Source: Cellulosilyticum sp. I15G10I2 (GTDB lineage Bacteria > Bacillota > Clostridia > Lachnospirales > Cellulosilyticaceae). From it: a stretch of DNA of 64,000 bases. The position numbers and the translations under genes were made by a program. Of this stretch, positions 28,546 to 37,844 are shown in pieces. The notes below the pieces were generated by a model. It saw only the letters and a program-made list of their open reading frames with translations, was not told where the DNA came from and made no database searches. The DNA is taken from the NCBI RefSeq assembly GCF_900095725.1, contig NZ_FMMP01000006.1, positions 868,001 to 932,000 of the forward strand, in the 5' to 3' direction. Numbering within the stretch: the stretch's first letter is position 1; every line of letters begins with the position of its first letter.

Positions 28546-28582
28546 AAAAAACTCTAAAATCTTATCATAGATCTTAGAGTTT
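28546..28582. terminator. Bidirectional terminator-like hairpin
   Basis: AAAACTCTAA and TTAGAGTTTT form a stem with A/T-rich flanks on both sides. It lies in the otherwise gene-free stretch 28,391-28,800. Confidence 0.55.
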
Positions 28583-28800
28583 TATGTTTATAATCCGTTA
28601 TTTTTCAGAGCAGAAATCCGTTAAGTAGTTTTACAATTACGGTCTTCTTACAATAAATAATTAATTTCACTCCTGTTCTAAAAAACTAATTTTCTTCAAA
28701 GCTATCTACCTTATGAGTTTCTGCTAAAATACTAATGCGGTTTTTTAGCCTATAGATCTTTGCGCAAAATGAACTAACCTAGAAAAGAAGCAAAAAACAA

Positions 28801-28836
28801 AAGATGGGGCTGTCGCTGATGCGACAGCCCCATCTT
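28801..28836 (-). terminator. Strong terminator of the small-peptide operon
   Basis: AAGATGGGGCTGTCGC and GCGACAGCCCCATCTT form a perfect 16-bp stem with a TGAT loop and a T-run on either side. It directly follows the 41-residue membrane peptide gene on the minus strand and is symmetric enough to act both ways. Confidence 0.85.
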
Positions 28837-28857
28837 TTATTTAAATACTATTATTTC

Positions 28858-28983
28858 CTATTTTAGTGCAAACCCCAGTACGAGTCCACCAATGGTGGAA
28901 AAAACCATTAGGGCTCTATCAATAATTACTAATTGTCTCATTTGCATGGAAAATTCTTTCTTTTCTTTAGTATGTACTTTCAT
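28858..28983 (-). CDS. 41-aa putative membrane peptide
   Basis: This short gene starts at ATG 28983 with AAAGGAG at good distance (an ATG nine bases earlier is too close). The first 20 residues are basic and polar (KVHTKEKKEF), the rest is one hydrophobic helix with a glycine motif (FSTIGGLVLGFALK). It follows the ribbon-helix-helix-like gene after 64 bases and is followed by a strong terminator, so it looks real. Function not recognised; a holin- or toxin-like peptide or a membrane anchor are possible. Confidence 0.6.
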   Translation of the reverse strand: MKVHTKEKKEFSMQMRQLVIIDRALMVFSTIGGLVLGFALK

Positions 28984-29047
28984 TTTATTCATCTCCTTTT
29001 TTTATATTAGAATTTTTAAGTAGTTTTAGTTTGTACGCTTATTTTAT

Positions 29048-29266
29048 TTAATTATCTTTTGTCCTGTTATCAAGGAAATTTCTAACAGCAGGTATGTGTT
29101 CTTGTAGATTTCTAACACCATTTTCCGCTATTTCTTTTTCTATTAAATATAAAACGGTGTCTGTAAAGTTGGTTTGCTTATTTGCAAATTCTATAACTAA
29201 TGGATGCACCCCTTTCTTTAATCTTACTGAGAATTGCATTTTATCTTTTCCACTTTCATTATTCAT
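29048..29266 (-). CDS. Small ribbon-helix-helix-like protein (72 aa)
   Basis: The sequence MQFSVRLKKGVHPLVIEF has the short basic beta strand followed by helices typical of plasmid CopG/ParG-type regulators, and FTDTVLYLIEKEIAENG fits the second helix. It lies downstream of an inverted repeat (29371-29422) that could be its operator. Likely an autoregulator of a plasmid-like maintenance or copy-control module. The assignment rests on pattern and context. Confidence 0.6.
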   Translation of the reverse strand: MNNESGKDKMQFSVRLKKGVHPLVIEFANKQTNFTDTVLYLIEKEIAENGVRNLQEHIPAVRNFLDNRTKDN

Positions 29267-29370
29267 GTATAACTCTCCTAGATGCTGTTATTTTCAATTC
29301 ATTTCAAGAGCTTAAAAGGTTCTAGCGGATTATATTTTTATCGCTGATCACATACTGTATTGCTGTTAAT

Positions 29371-29422
29371 TACATTGTAATACAAAACAATACATGAGTC
29401 AAGAATTTTGTATTACGATGTA
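29371..29422. promoter_or_regulatory. Inverted repeat, probable operator of the RHH gene
   Basis: TACATTGTAATACAA (29371-29385) and TTGTATTACGATGTA (29408-29422) are inverted copies with one mismatch, centred about 130 bases upstream of the small regulator gene. Confidence 0.6.
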
Positions 29423-30214
29423 GTATTTTATTATACACTCCATTCAATAACTACTTAGAGGCTACTCAGCAAGTAGCTAATATTATATGTTTGCCGATTT
29501 TTCCTACTTTTCTATCATCAATACCATTTTTAGTATTTCAAATAAAAGATCTCTAAGCTTATGGCTCAAGGCTATTGCTATAAAAATCGCCCTAATTTAA
29601 CACTTAGATATATTTTTAAGCTAGAAAGAAGTAAGCCCTGATCCATACCTTCTTTTTCCTTCGCCAAATTTACCTTCTACTGCATTTTTATCTACCAAAT
29701 CTTTTAATTCTATTTTTTATCATAACTGTTCCATCACTTATGTAAAAACAGCTATATGAAGTGTGAAGTGTTTTAGTGAGTAATATCTGAAGATTAGTAA
29801 AATTTTAATGGGTGATTGACAGCTACTTTTTCTTTAACATATCAGTTTTTAACTTTAGATAAATATTTGAATAATAGATTATAAATTACCTTAATTGGAT
29901 TACTATCATGAGATAATCAGAAATTACGGATAAATACAGTGTTAATATATTTGTTTGTTGCGCAAACTCCTTAGGCACTGCCGTATCCTTTATAATCATA
30001 TCTTAATATTCGAGCCTTCAATAATATCGAATATTAACTCATAAAAGAATTCATTATATACCATATTGAGTGCTGAGTTGAACATCTATGCTATTAATAA
30101 ATAATTGATCAAGTTGTTTAATATTCATAACTGTGTCTCATTAAACTGAGTGGAAAGGATATAAATAAACACTTATAATATTATTAAGATGCTGATTATA
30201 GGGGGAAGAAAATA
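29423..30214. other. Gene-free stretch before the replication-relaxation-like gene
   Basis: No gene is supportable. The part 29,890-30,070 is similar in segments to 34,060-34,100 and 34,440-34,590 (shared ATCATGAGATAAT, TATTCGAG, CTTCAATA, ATATTAACTCATAAA), showing that this leader was duplicated together with the end of the following gene. Confidence 0.5.
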
Positions 30215-31336
30215 ATGTCTAAGATTAAGCTAATGCCTCGGGATTTTCTTGTATTAGAAGGTATTTATAAGTATGAATGCTTATCGTGGGATCAGGTTTA
30301 CGATTTATTTTTCAAACATGGTGAAAATGGAAAAATTAATAGTTCTGAATATATGAGAAAACGTTTATCATATTTATGTAATAAGGATTATTTGGAAGCG
30401 GTGGTCATTAAGGATGGGCGCAAAGTATATTTTCTCAAACAATTGGGTATTAAAGAGTATAGATCTCATTTCAAGATAGTGCCTGATATTACAGATGCAA
30501 AAACTGGTAAATTAAAAAGAAATTATTATAGAGCCTGTGAATTGAAAAAACATCCTGTACTTCTACCTCATCAGCTTAAGCTGATCGATTTTATTATAAA
30601 AGCTAAAGCTATTAATTCTAATTACAGCCATATAATGAATAAAGGATTTGAAACAAAATACAGACTGATGCCTGATGCCTGTTTAATAACTAATTCCTTT
30701 GAACTTTTCTTAGAACAAGATATGGATACAGAACGCAAGAAAAAACTTGAAAACAAAATAGCGCAATATCGTCACTTTTTTTCAAACCACTTCTCAGAAA
30801 ATATGGCTCTATTTTTTATAATTAACTCAAAATATCCAGAGAAAAGAGCAAAACTTTTTGGCGAAATTCTTACTATATATATGCTTGATATGTTCAAGGA
30901 CAATTTTGATGCTTATATTGGTACTGAAGATACACTTATTGAAGTATTAAAATATTTTAATAATAAGATAAGTATTATCTATATGCAACTAAAATCTATT
31001 GAAAAAATAAGCGTTAGTAAGTTCGGTAAAATTGAAGATATATATATTTCCCAAAAATTTGATTTTATAATAGTCAAGGAAGAAACCGTATTTTGTATTC
31101 ATTATTTTATAGCTAATAGAATGTCTTGCTTTTATAATGCATTTTTATTCGATAATTTTAAAGTGGCATTTAATCAGGTATATCCTCAGTATAATATTGT
31201 ATATTTAATGCTCTATGATAGTTCTTTAGAAGCTTTTCAGTTAATGTTCACTTCCATTAAAACATCTTTTAAATACAGTAAATCTAATATTCATGCAATG
31301 TCAATTGATAATCTAATAGAGTATTTTAGTACATAA
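30215..31336 (+). CDS. Replication-relaxation-family-like protein
   Basis: A 373-residue protein beginning with a winged-helix-like domain (MPRDFLVLEGIYKYECLSWDQVYDL, RKRLSYLCNKDYL) and a middle with MPDACLITN...LFLEQDMDTERKKKLENKIAQY, the pattern of the replication-relaxation (MarR-fused) family found on plasmids and conjugative elements. The ATG at 30215 has AGGGGGAAG. Its exact role (DNA relaxation or transfer control) is not established. A decayed copy of its last codons lies at 34.6 kb. Confidence 0.65.
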   Translation: MSKIKLMPRDFLVLEGIYKYECLSWDQVYDLFFKHGENGKINSSEYMRKRLSYLCNKDYLEAVVIKDGRKVYFLKQLGIKEYRSHFKIVPDITDAKTGKLKRNYYRACELKKHPVLLPHQLKLIDFIIKAKAINSNYSHIMNKGFETKYRLMPDACLITNSFELFLEQDMDTERKKKLENKIAQYRHFFSNHFSENMALFFIINSKYPEKRAKLFGEILTIYMLDMFKDNFDAYIGTEDTLIEVLKYFNNKISIIYMQLKSIEKISVSKFGKIEDIYISQKFDFIIVKEETVFCIHYFIANRMSCFYNAFLFDNFKVAFNQVYPQYNIVYLMLYDSSLEAFQLMFTSIKTSFKYSKSNIHAMSIDNLIEYFST

Positions 31337-31649
31337 CACTTAAAACTATTGGTAAAACTCCGTGTCCGCATCAAACATTTTAAAGCCTCGAAAACAATGA
31401 GTTTCTCCATATACTATCTATACTTTTATCTGATAAAACGTATTTTTATTATAGCAACTGTATTTCCCCATTGTCCCAGCCTACTTAATATATATGAATT
31501 ACTCTATACATATGCACTGACAGAGATAGCCGAAGATGAATATAAATTGAGCTACACTAAGATGTTTTACACTGTAAGTATTTTTTGTACTGTAAGGCTT
31601 TAATTCTCTTTAGCAGAACTGGTATTTTTTAGCTAATACTGTAATAAAA

Positions 31650-31680
31650 GACTAAATATTAGCGTCACTAATATTTAGTC
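31650..31680. terminator. Convergent terminator hairpin
   Basis: GACTAAATATTAG and CTAATATTTAGTC form a 13-bp stem with a 5-base loop; TTTTATTTTT follows on the plus strand. It overlaps the end of the minus-strand HTH gene. Confidence 0.7.
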
Positions 31681-31923
31681 TTTTATTTTTAGCTTATAAC
31701 CTTGAGGATAGGGTTCTTTTTTATTCGTCCTATTTAAAATATAATCAGTACTTGTATTGTGTAAATCTGCTATTTTGATTAATATGCCAGTAGGGATATC
31801 TACCTCTCCACGTTCATAATTACTGTAAATCCTTTGGCTGCAGTTAAGGTATTTTGCGACTTGAGTTTGAGTTAGATCTTTGTCTTCTCTCAAATTTCTT
31901 ATTCTTTCATACATAAATGTCAC
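31675..31923 (-). CDS. XRE-family HTH repressor (82 aa)
   Basis: A Cro/CI-type helix-turn-helix spans about residues 4-60 (RIRNLREDKDLTQTQVAKYL, RIYSNYERGEVDIPTG). It is divergent from the 32043 gene, with a perfect palindrome between them, so it probably represses both. AGGTGAC precedes the start. Typical of phage, ICE or toxin-antitoxin control regions. Confidence 0.85.
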   Translation of the reverse strand: MTFMYERIRNLREDKDLTQTQVAKYLNCSQRIYSNYERGEVDIPTGILIKIADLHNTSTDYILNRTNKKEPYPQGYKLKIKD

Positions 31924-31935
31924 CTCAAAACAATT

Positions 31936-31964
31936 ATAGTTTAGCGAATAATTCGCTAAACTAT
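31936..31964. promoter_or_regulatory. 29-bp perfect palindromic operator
   Basis: ATAGTTTAGCGAAT, one central A, ATTCGCTAAACTAT: 14-bp arms in the divergent interval between the XRE repressor and the 32043 gene. It is the obvious binding site of the repressor dimer. Confidence 0.8.
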
Positions 31965-32042
31965 TTCTGATGTCAAATAAAAGAATTGAATTATTTACAT
32001 TAAACAGTAAACATATTCCAAGAATTGAAAGGAGACAAAAAT

Positions 32043-32336
32043 ATGAAAACCCTTTTAGAAGAACTGTATAATGGCAACATATTTCCGGATGGGTTAATTA
32101 TTTCAAACGATTCCGCGTTTCGTCCATTAAATAAACAAATCTCAGAAGCTATGGAAAAGTTGAAAAATAAACTTTCTGAAAATGATTTCAGAGATTTGGA
32201 GGCACTACTGAATTTACGTAGTGAATCTAGTTCTATGGAAGCTACAGCCTCATTTGTATATGGCTTTAAGCTTGGAGCTACTCTCTTAATTGAAGTATTG
32301 ACGGGTAAAGAAAATCTTATTCGTGGTGAAGATTAA
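32043..32336 (+). CDS. Small DUF6809-like protein (97 aa)
   Basis: The ATG at 32043 follows GAAAGGAGAC; an upstream TTG inside the ribosome site is not the start. The protein is helical and acidic (LLEELYNGNIFPDGL, EKLKNKLSENDFRDLEALL, ASFVYGFKLGATLLIEVL). I associate this pattern with a small family common next to XRE repressors in Clostridia mobile elements, function unknown. It is controlled by the neighbouring palindrome, by inference. Confidence 0.65.
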   Translation: MKTLLEELYNGNIFPDGLIISNDSAFRPLNKQISEAMEKLKNKLSENDFRDLEALLNLRSESSSMEATASFVYGFKLGATLLIEVLTGKENLIRGED

Positions 32337-32539
32337 GCACTATACTTGCGGCTATATCAGCCGCTATATCAATGTCAGTACATAAATGCTATAAGTATCT
32401 AACGGATAATTACAAAAATACTGGTATATAAGTACACTTATACACCAGTATTTGCTTATCATAAAACGAGCCTGTGAAACAAGGTCTGCAAAATACAGCC
32501 TTCTATGATAAAATTTAAATGTCATAGTATCTTTTTATT

Positions 32540-32662
32540 ATGGCAAAAAAAAAGAGAGAAATGAGTGACCAAAAGAAATTTATCATTGCATGCCTTATAG
32601 AGATGTGTGATATTCAATAAGCTGAAAACATTCTAGATGCTCTTAAAGATCTATTAGTGTAA
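32540..32662 (+). pseudogene. IS256-family transposase N-terminal remnant
   Basis: The start MAKKKREMSDQKKFIIACL, followed after a nonsense codon by AENILDALKDLL, matches the usual N-terminus of IS256-type transposases. The rest is gone. The following 32,663-32,889 holds no gene. Confidence 0.65.
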
Positions 32663-32889
32663 ACTACCGAAATCGACACCCTAAAAAAGTTGTTTAGTTT
32701 ACTTTTGATGATCCAAGCGTTTTAATTTTGAGCTGTAAGATTTGTATCCTGATTTAAAATGACGCGTCCATATAACCTTTCCTACTGACATCCTCATATA
32801 TTGCATCAAAAAGCCTTTTTCTGCTAACTAACACCATCCTCAAGCTGCTCGGGCCTACACCTACCTTTGTCAATGCCTTTTCACAATAC

Positions 32890-33990
32890 TTATAGTATTC
32901 CCTTAGGCTGTAAAATATCTATTTCTAATAATCCGTAGGTAGAAAGTATATTTGCCATAGCACTCTCACTAAATACTGATTCATATAAGATATCAGTTCC
33001 ATTACACAGAGGGAGATTCACAGATAATCCTGTTCTTTTATGTTCTTTATTAAACTCCGTGTCTGGAATATTAAAATATAAGTAAGCTTCCGTCTTATAC
33101 TTTTCTCCAACAGAATCATTCCAAAGCAAATTCACATTATAAAAATCATTTTTTAATTTTATGATATTCCATGCACAGGATCCTCCATTTGCTATACCCA
33201 TACAATAATAGACTGGAATCCTCATCTGCATCATAATATGCTGAAGTGCTCTTGGATAATCTGCACAAACACTGCTTCTATTAACCAAAGCACTGTATGC
33301 ACAGGTACACTTTCATTATATATAACAGTATCTATTAAAAAGTCGTGAACAAACCTTTGTTTTTCAAGGTCACTTTCATATTCATTTGCTAAAGCAATGA
33401 TTGTATTGACTCATTCATCAAATCTAGCCTTATTATTGACAATGTCTCCCATTGTTTCGTTAAATGTAAGTGTGATACTGTAGACTTTTTGGTTCCTTAC
33501 ATATTGGTAACTATACTGTATTTCTATCCAGAATAATTCAGGATGATCATTATATACAGCTGTATAATATCATCCATTTGTGATAAATTTATAGAAGCCT
33601 GAACCGCAAAAGGACTACTGTTATAATTAACCGCATTGGCATAAATTTGATTATAAGCTTTCTTAACTTCACTATCTAACATAGCCCTACATATAGGGAC
33701 ACATAAGTTCTAAAAAGAGATAGTCTTCACCCAAGTCACCTATATCTAAAAAGCTGCTTGACTCGTCAGCTTCTTTTCCTCCCCTTATATAGGGATCATA
33801 TCTATTTAGTGAACTAGCCGTAATCCCTGCTGAGAAATAATATTGCTTATATTCTCTATTACTGGTGTAGTTATAGGTTTCTTTTTTAAAAATTCATCCA
33901 ACTGATCTAAAGCTTTAATATCTGACGCATTATTATCTTGAATAATCAAAGAGGAATTTGATCTTATTGATAAATTTTAATTGTTCCTCT
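32890..33990 (-). pseudogene. Decayed transglutaminase-like protein
   Basis: The intact piece (33288-32890, 132 codons) contains SSVCADYPRALQHIMMQM and CAWNIIKLKNDFYNVNLLWND, resembling the Cys and His-Asp blocks of bacterial transglutaminase-like proteases; the usual histidine (HAWN) appears as cysteine (CAWN). Upstream (to about 33990) the same strand shows broken frames of what may be the N-terminal part. Not functional as it stands. Confidence 0.5.
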
Positions 33991-34117
33991 TTAAATAATC
34001 TTCTCCTTCTTGTATTATTAGAAAAATCTTTGAATACTAGATTATGAACTACCCTATATATATCATGAGATAATGATATATATAGGGTAAATAGCGTATA
34101 AATACGGGATGAGTATC

Positions 34118-34271
34118 GGGCAGATACAGGGCAAGTGACGGGCAGATACAGGACAAATGACGGGCAGATATAGGGCGAATGACGGGCAGATACAGGGCGA
34201 ATGACGGGCAGATACAGGACAAATAACGGGCAGATACAGGATAAATGATAGGCAGATATGGGGCCAATGAT
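34118..34271. repeat. Seven tandem 22-bp iteron-like repeats
   Basis: The core GGGCAGATACAGG starts at 34118, 34140, 34162, 34184, 34206, 34228 and 34250 (last copy diverged), an exact 22-base period with a GACAAAT-type linker. Two-turn spacing of identical sites is typical of plasmid replication iterons or of a phased protein-binding array. A minus-strand ORF through it (34049-34267) is only a translation of the repeat. Confidence 0.85.
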
Positions 34272-34439
34272 ATATAATATGCGAATATTTAGTGCATATT
34301 TAAAGTCAAGTGATGCATAATCTAACTATAATTAACGCATGAATATCGCCCGAATTAGATATATGATCTAATATATGCTTTTATTTTATATCCTTAGACT
34401 CAGTCAATGTAATAAAGTTTTTTAAAGTGGATTTATATA

Positions 34440-34770
34440 ACTAAAGAAGTTAATGCATTTGTTGAGCAACCTCTTTAAACACTGTCGTATTCATTATTTA
34501 TTCATATGTTATATTCGAGTCTTCAATAAAATCTAATATTAACTCATAAATGAATTCATTAGATACCTTATTGATAGGATATCTTTTAAATGGAACAAAT
34601 CTAATATCAATGCGATCTCAGTTGATAATCTGATAAGGTATTTTAGTATATAACACTTAAAACTATTGGTAATAATCTGTGTCCACCTCAAATGATATGA
34701 AAGCCTTGAGACACAATGAGTTTACCGACGTACTATCTATACTTTTTGTGATAAAATGTATTTGTTCATT
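34440..34770 (+). repeat. Decayed duplicate of the replication-relaxation gene's flanks
   Basis: 34,440-34,590 resembles the leader at 29,930-30,070, and 34,600-34,760 resembles the last codons and 3' flank of the 30215-31336 gene (31,290-31,450; shared ATAACACTTAAAACTATTGG). The gene body is missing, so this is an internally deleted second copy. Confidence 0.7.
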
Positions 34771-34796
34771 CATAAATATGTGTGAATATTAGCCAT

Positions 34797-34990
34797 ATGT
34801 TTATGGCTAATAAAATTTGTAGAAAACAAAAAACTGTTGTATTTCTAGGTGCTCCCATCGTGAGGAAAACTCAATTAGCAGTTCCTTACTATATGATTGT
34901 TGCACAAAAAGGATATTTTACTTATCATATTAATTGCCATTAACTTATCACGCAACTTAATAAAGCCCATTTTGAAAATAGGCTCAAAAA
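34797..34990 (+). pseudogene. IstB-like (IS21 helper ATPase) remnant
   Basis: The frame has TVVFLGAPIVRKTQLAV, a mutated Walker A (GxPGxGKT) block, and GYFTYHINCH followed by a stop and LITQLNKAHFENRL, which matches the IstB pattern. Only the N-terminal third is present. Confidence 0.65.
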
Positions 34991-35086
34991 AGACTTAAAA
35001 CCTTTACATTTATAAGGTTTTAAGTCTCGCTAAAATAGGATATTTGCCTTGTCTATGGATATACAAGGCAAATATCCTATTTTAGC
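34991..35086. terminator. Two consecutive strong hairpins
   Basis: First: AGACTTAAAACCTT (34991-35004) with its complement at 35014-35027. Second: a perfect 24-bp inverted repeat, 35029-35052 against 35063-35086, with a 10-base loop. Together they could block transcription from both sides or be the folded ends of a lost small element. The next 320 bases (35,087-35,408) show no gene. Confidence 0.65.
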
Positions 35087-35408
35087 TTATAGAAAAAGTA
35101 TAAAAAATACCACCATTTTAACTTCTAATAAGGCCTTCTTAGCTTGAAATGAAGTATTTTAGGAACATCTATATCATAAGCAATTCTTGATCACATTTAC
35201 ATCCTGTCAAGTAGTGAGTATCTAAGGAGAAAGTTATCGTCTAAAAGAAAGAAAAGAGGGAATGAAAAAAATGCAAGTCGCTAATAATTCATTTGATAAA
35301 CAGCCTTAATTTTTTATGGGATTTAATGGTATAATTTAAACGCTATTTGCATACAAAATCATAATGCGATTGATGCACAACATACTTCACTTGCTTTCTA
35401 GATCAATA

Positions 35409-35808
35409 TTAGTCTTTATCCCAATGGCTGAGATTCCTATCAACAACCTGTATTACTTCTTCATTATCACTTTTAGAAATAAAATTACTATCTTCTGCTA
35501 AGTCGAAAGTTATTAACTTCACAAGATATGTATTTTTTAACTTTATAATCAGGATCTATCTCATGAACGCCTAATATAATTGCTTATAACTCGCGGTTCA
35601 GCCTATTTCTTAGTTGATTCAAAGTATTTTCACTTTTACTGCTTATTACTACATCTTCTTTATAGGCAAAAACAACTGCGAACGTGTCTTGTTGCATCCC
35701 TAGATTATCGTGTTGCTCAGCAATCCATTTTGCTGTTCTTTCATTAGCAGTTTTATAGATTGATTAATATGTATTGCTATTTTCATCAGAGGTTACTTCT
35801 TCAAACAT
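35409..35808 (-). pseudogene. Decayed small protein gene, family unknown
   Basis: ATG at 35808 opens MFEEVTSDENSN, with TAA after 14 codons, then a long recognisable frame (ANERTAKWIAEQHDNLGMQ, FAVVFAYKEDVV), a second TAA and a frameshift near 35495, ending RNLSHWDKD at 35409. About 133 codons in all. I do not recognise the family. Confidence 0.45.
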
Positions 35809-36000
35809 AGGTATATCTCCCTTTACTGCTTCCGGTTATAAGCTTTTATAAGGGCAGCAACTTTTCTTTTGTATTGATTTTGGTATTAAGAAAGCATGAA
35901 TATAGGTATTTTCTTTGCGAGGCTACATTCTTAGGATGTATTATTTTAGGAATACATTGATTTAAGCAATATACGTACTGGGAATGAGCAACCTATATTT

Positions 36001-36516
36001 TTAGATATTTTTAACTCTATTTTTTATTGCCAGAGCATCTCTAACTAATTTTCGGTGCTCCTGATCTATGCAGCTACACTTTTTTATATGCTTTTCAATC
36101 ATTAAAGGTAAAGACTTCATAAGCACAGGATATTTTTCTTTAATATATTGGTATAGAGCTTGCTTTTCTATATCTTTTGGAGTAATAAGTGCTTTTGGCA
36201 AGGGTATAATTTCTTTTTCGGCAAGTCTTTTTGCATCCATATAAGCATAATTATTGAAATTATATAAATGCATATCCATCTCATTATTAGTATATTCATA
36301 CTGCCCTTCTAGGGCTAACTGAATTCTATCAAAACTCACCTCTAGTACTTCGGAAGGTTTTCTATTAATAGTGCTATAATATATTAAAACGTATAATATT
36401 TCTTGATTGGAAAGTTCAGCAATTGCTTTATATCTATAGTTTTTAGGTGAAGGGATCTTATATATATGATTATTTTTAGTTAAAAACAAATGTATAACTC
36501 CTGGCATTTTAAACAC
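36001..36516 (-). CDS. Hypothetical protein (171 aa)
   Basis: An intact ORF with a plausible start (AGGTG upstream). It is mixed helical, with a basic C-terminus (KCSCIDQEHRKLVRDALAIKNR), no signal peptide and no membrane segment. I do not recognise a domain. It lies at the left edge of the accessory island on the same strand as the others. Confidence 0.6.
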   Translation of the reverse strand: MFKMPGVIHLFLTKNNHIYKIPSPKNYRYKAIAELSNQEILYVLIYYSTINRKPSEVLEVSFDRIQLALEGQYEYTNNEMDMHLYNFNNYAYMDAKRLAEKEIIPLPKALITPKDIEKQALYQYIKEKYPVLMKSLPLMIEKHIKKCSCIDQEHRKLVRDALAIKNRVKNI

Positions 36517-36698
36517 CTCTTTCGTAATTAATTACAAACATATTTACTATACTTTCTATGTAACACTATATCTTTACATTCATTTAGATTAGGTTAGGAT
36601 TTATTATTTATATATCATTATGCCGCTTGTCATTCCAAGACATAAGGTTTAGTTCTTTTTATCATCCTTTTGAGCCTTCTACTAAGACTACTATACGT

Positions 36699-37643
36699 TT
36701 AATATTTAATTCTAACCTTATGTAAGACCTCTCCCCAAGCTCTAAATGTACACAATTCCTCCCTTGTTGTATATAATTTATCATCTATAGTCCAAAGGTC
36801 TACTCTTGCAGTAATGAGCAGATTAGAAAAACCATCTTTATTTACTTCGAGCCTTATGCAGTCATCAGATGTAAATTCAAAGTATACAGGCATAGTTTCT
36901 TCATCATTTGCTATAAGCTTATACGGATAGTCTACTATATTCAAAGTATGACCAATTCCACATATACCGCCCCTAGTTCTAAGTTGTCCACCTTGGTCGT
37001 ATATTTCTACGACCCCGCCTGCTATGGAAATCGGTAAATTAGTGTGGTTTCTTAATGTAACATCTACGATTCCATATGTATAATTAGGTTCTTTCTTTGA
37101 CTTTTTCATATTGCTTACAGGTTTTACTGAAATGCATTTATTATAAATCATAACCTCTATTTTCCCATACTTATAAATATCATCTAAATCATTTCGACTC
37201 ATATGATAGTTTTTACTCGCCTTTCTAATAAATGACTGCCCTGCTTGAATATTTTTACTCCCTTTTTTATAATTTTCTTTGATTACATAAGGTCTATCCG
37301 TATTTTTACCACTAATGTAAATATATCCAAATTGCATTTCTTGATATTGAATTGTCCCACTTGAAATCTTAGGTCTTGGCTCAACTTTGTCCATCGATTC
37401 CTGTAAAATAGCATCGTCCATCATCTCAAATACTAATCCAATTTGTCTTAATGTTTGATCCTCGATGCCAAATATAATATATTTATCTTGTTCAATAACT
37501 TCACTAGAGTTCAACATGGCCACAATGTCTTTGAGGGCATCTACTTGTTTTTCTGCTTTATAGGGTATTTGTTTATAATCCAAATAACTGTTTTCGCTTG
37601 GCGTAGTTTTCAGTATTTCAATTAGTTTTTTCTGTAGCTCCAT
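36699..37643 (-). CDS. AlbA_2/Schlafen-like domain protein
   Basis: A 314-residue protein. The first 150 residues match the pattern of AlbA_2 (divergent AAA_4) domains: SENSYLDYKQIPY, then DIVAMLNS, YIIFGIED, and GSFIRK-like GQSFIRKASKN. The C-terminal half is beta-rich and not recognised. AlbA_2 proteins bind nucleic acid and occur in transcription control and phage defence. Copy A of the island repeat lies 47 bases upstream of its start. Confidence 0.65.
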   Translation of the reverse strand: MELQKKLIEILKTTPSENSYLDYKQIPYKAEKQVDALKDIVAMLNSSEVIEQDKYIIFGIEDQTLRQIGLVFEMMDDAILQESMDKVEPRPKISSGTIQYQEMQFGYIYISGKNTDRPYVIKENYKKGSKNIQAGQSFIRKASKNYHMSRNDLDDIYKYGKIEVMIYNKCISVKPVSNMKKSKKEPNYTYGIVDVTLRNHTNLPISIAGGVVEIYDQGGQLRTRGGICGIGHTLNIVDYPYKLIANDEETMPVYFEFTSDDCIRLEVNKDGFSNLLITARVDLWTIDDKLYTTREELCTFRAWGEVLHKVRIKY

Positions 37644-37689
37644 AAATTATTTTTCATCCTCTTCTAAATAAACTGTATGTATTTATAAA

Positions 37690-37808
37690 AAAAGCCCCAA
37701 CGCAACCACACCTTCTAACTTAATTACAAGTTAACTTCAAAAGTGGTCATGTTAGGGATCTTTTTATTTGTATTTATTGTACTACTTTTCTGAATATATT
37801 TCTACAAA
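37690..37808. repeat. Island repeat, copy A (structured leader)
   Basis: Contains GCCCCAACGCAACCACACC, CTAACTTAATTACAAGTTAA and GTCATGTTAGGG, which fold into an imperfect hairpin, and the tail TTTATTGTACTACTTTTC then GAATATATTTCTACAAA shared with copies B and C. On the minus strand the tail supplies a possible promoter (TAGAAA, 17 bases, TACAAT in copy C; similar here), and the hairpin lies in the leader of the downstream gene. Confidence 0.75.
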
Positions 37809-37844
37809 AAAGTACTGGACAGATTATCAATTTTAGTATTTTTT

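Noticed and set aside
31349-31603. 84-codon plus-strand ORF after the replication-relaxation-like gene
   Set aside because: No ribosome site, no recognisable pattern, and the sequence is partly repeated as non-coding DNA at 34.65-34.76 kb.
34049-34267. 72-codon minus-strand ORF with a repeated ARYLSCICPSxALYLP pattern
   Set aside because: It is a translation of the 22-bp tandem repeat and has no ribosome site.
34118-34271. CRISPR array
   Set aside because: Repeats are directly adjacent with a 22-base period, no unique spacers and no cas genes.
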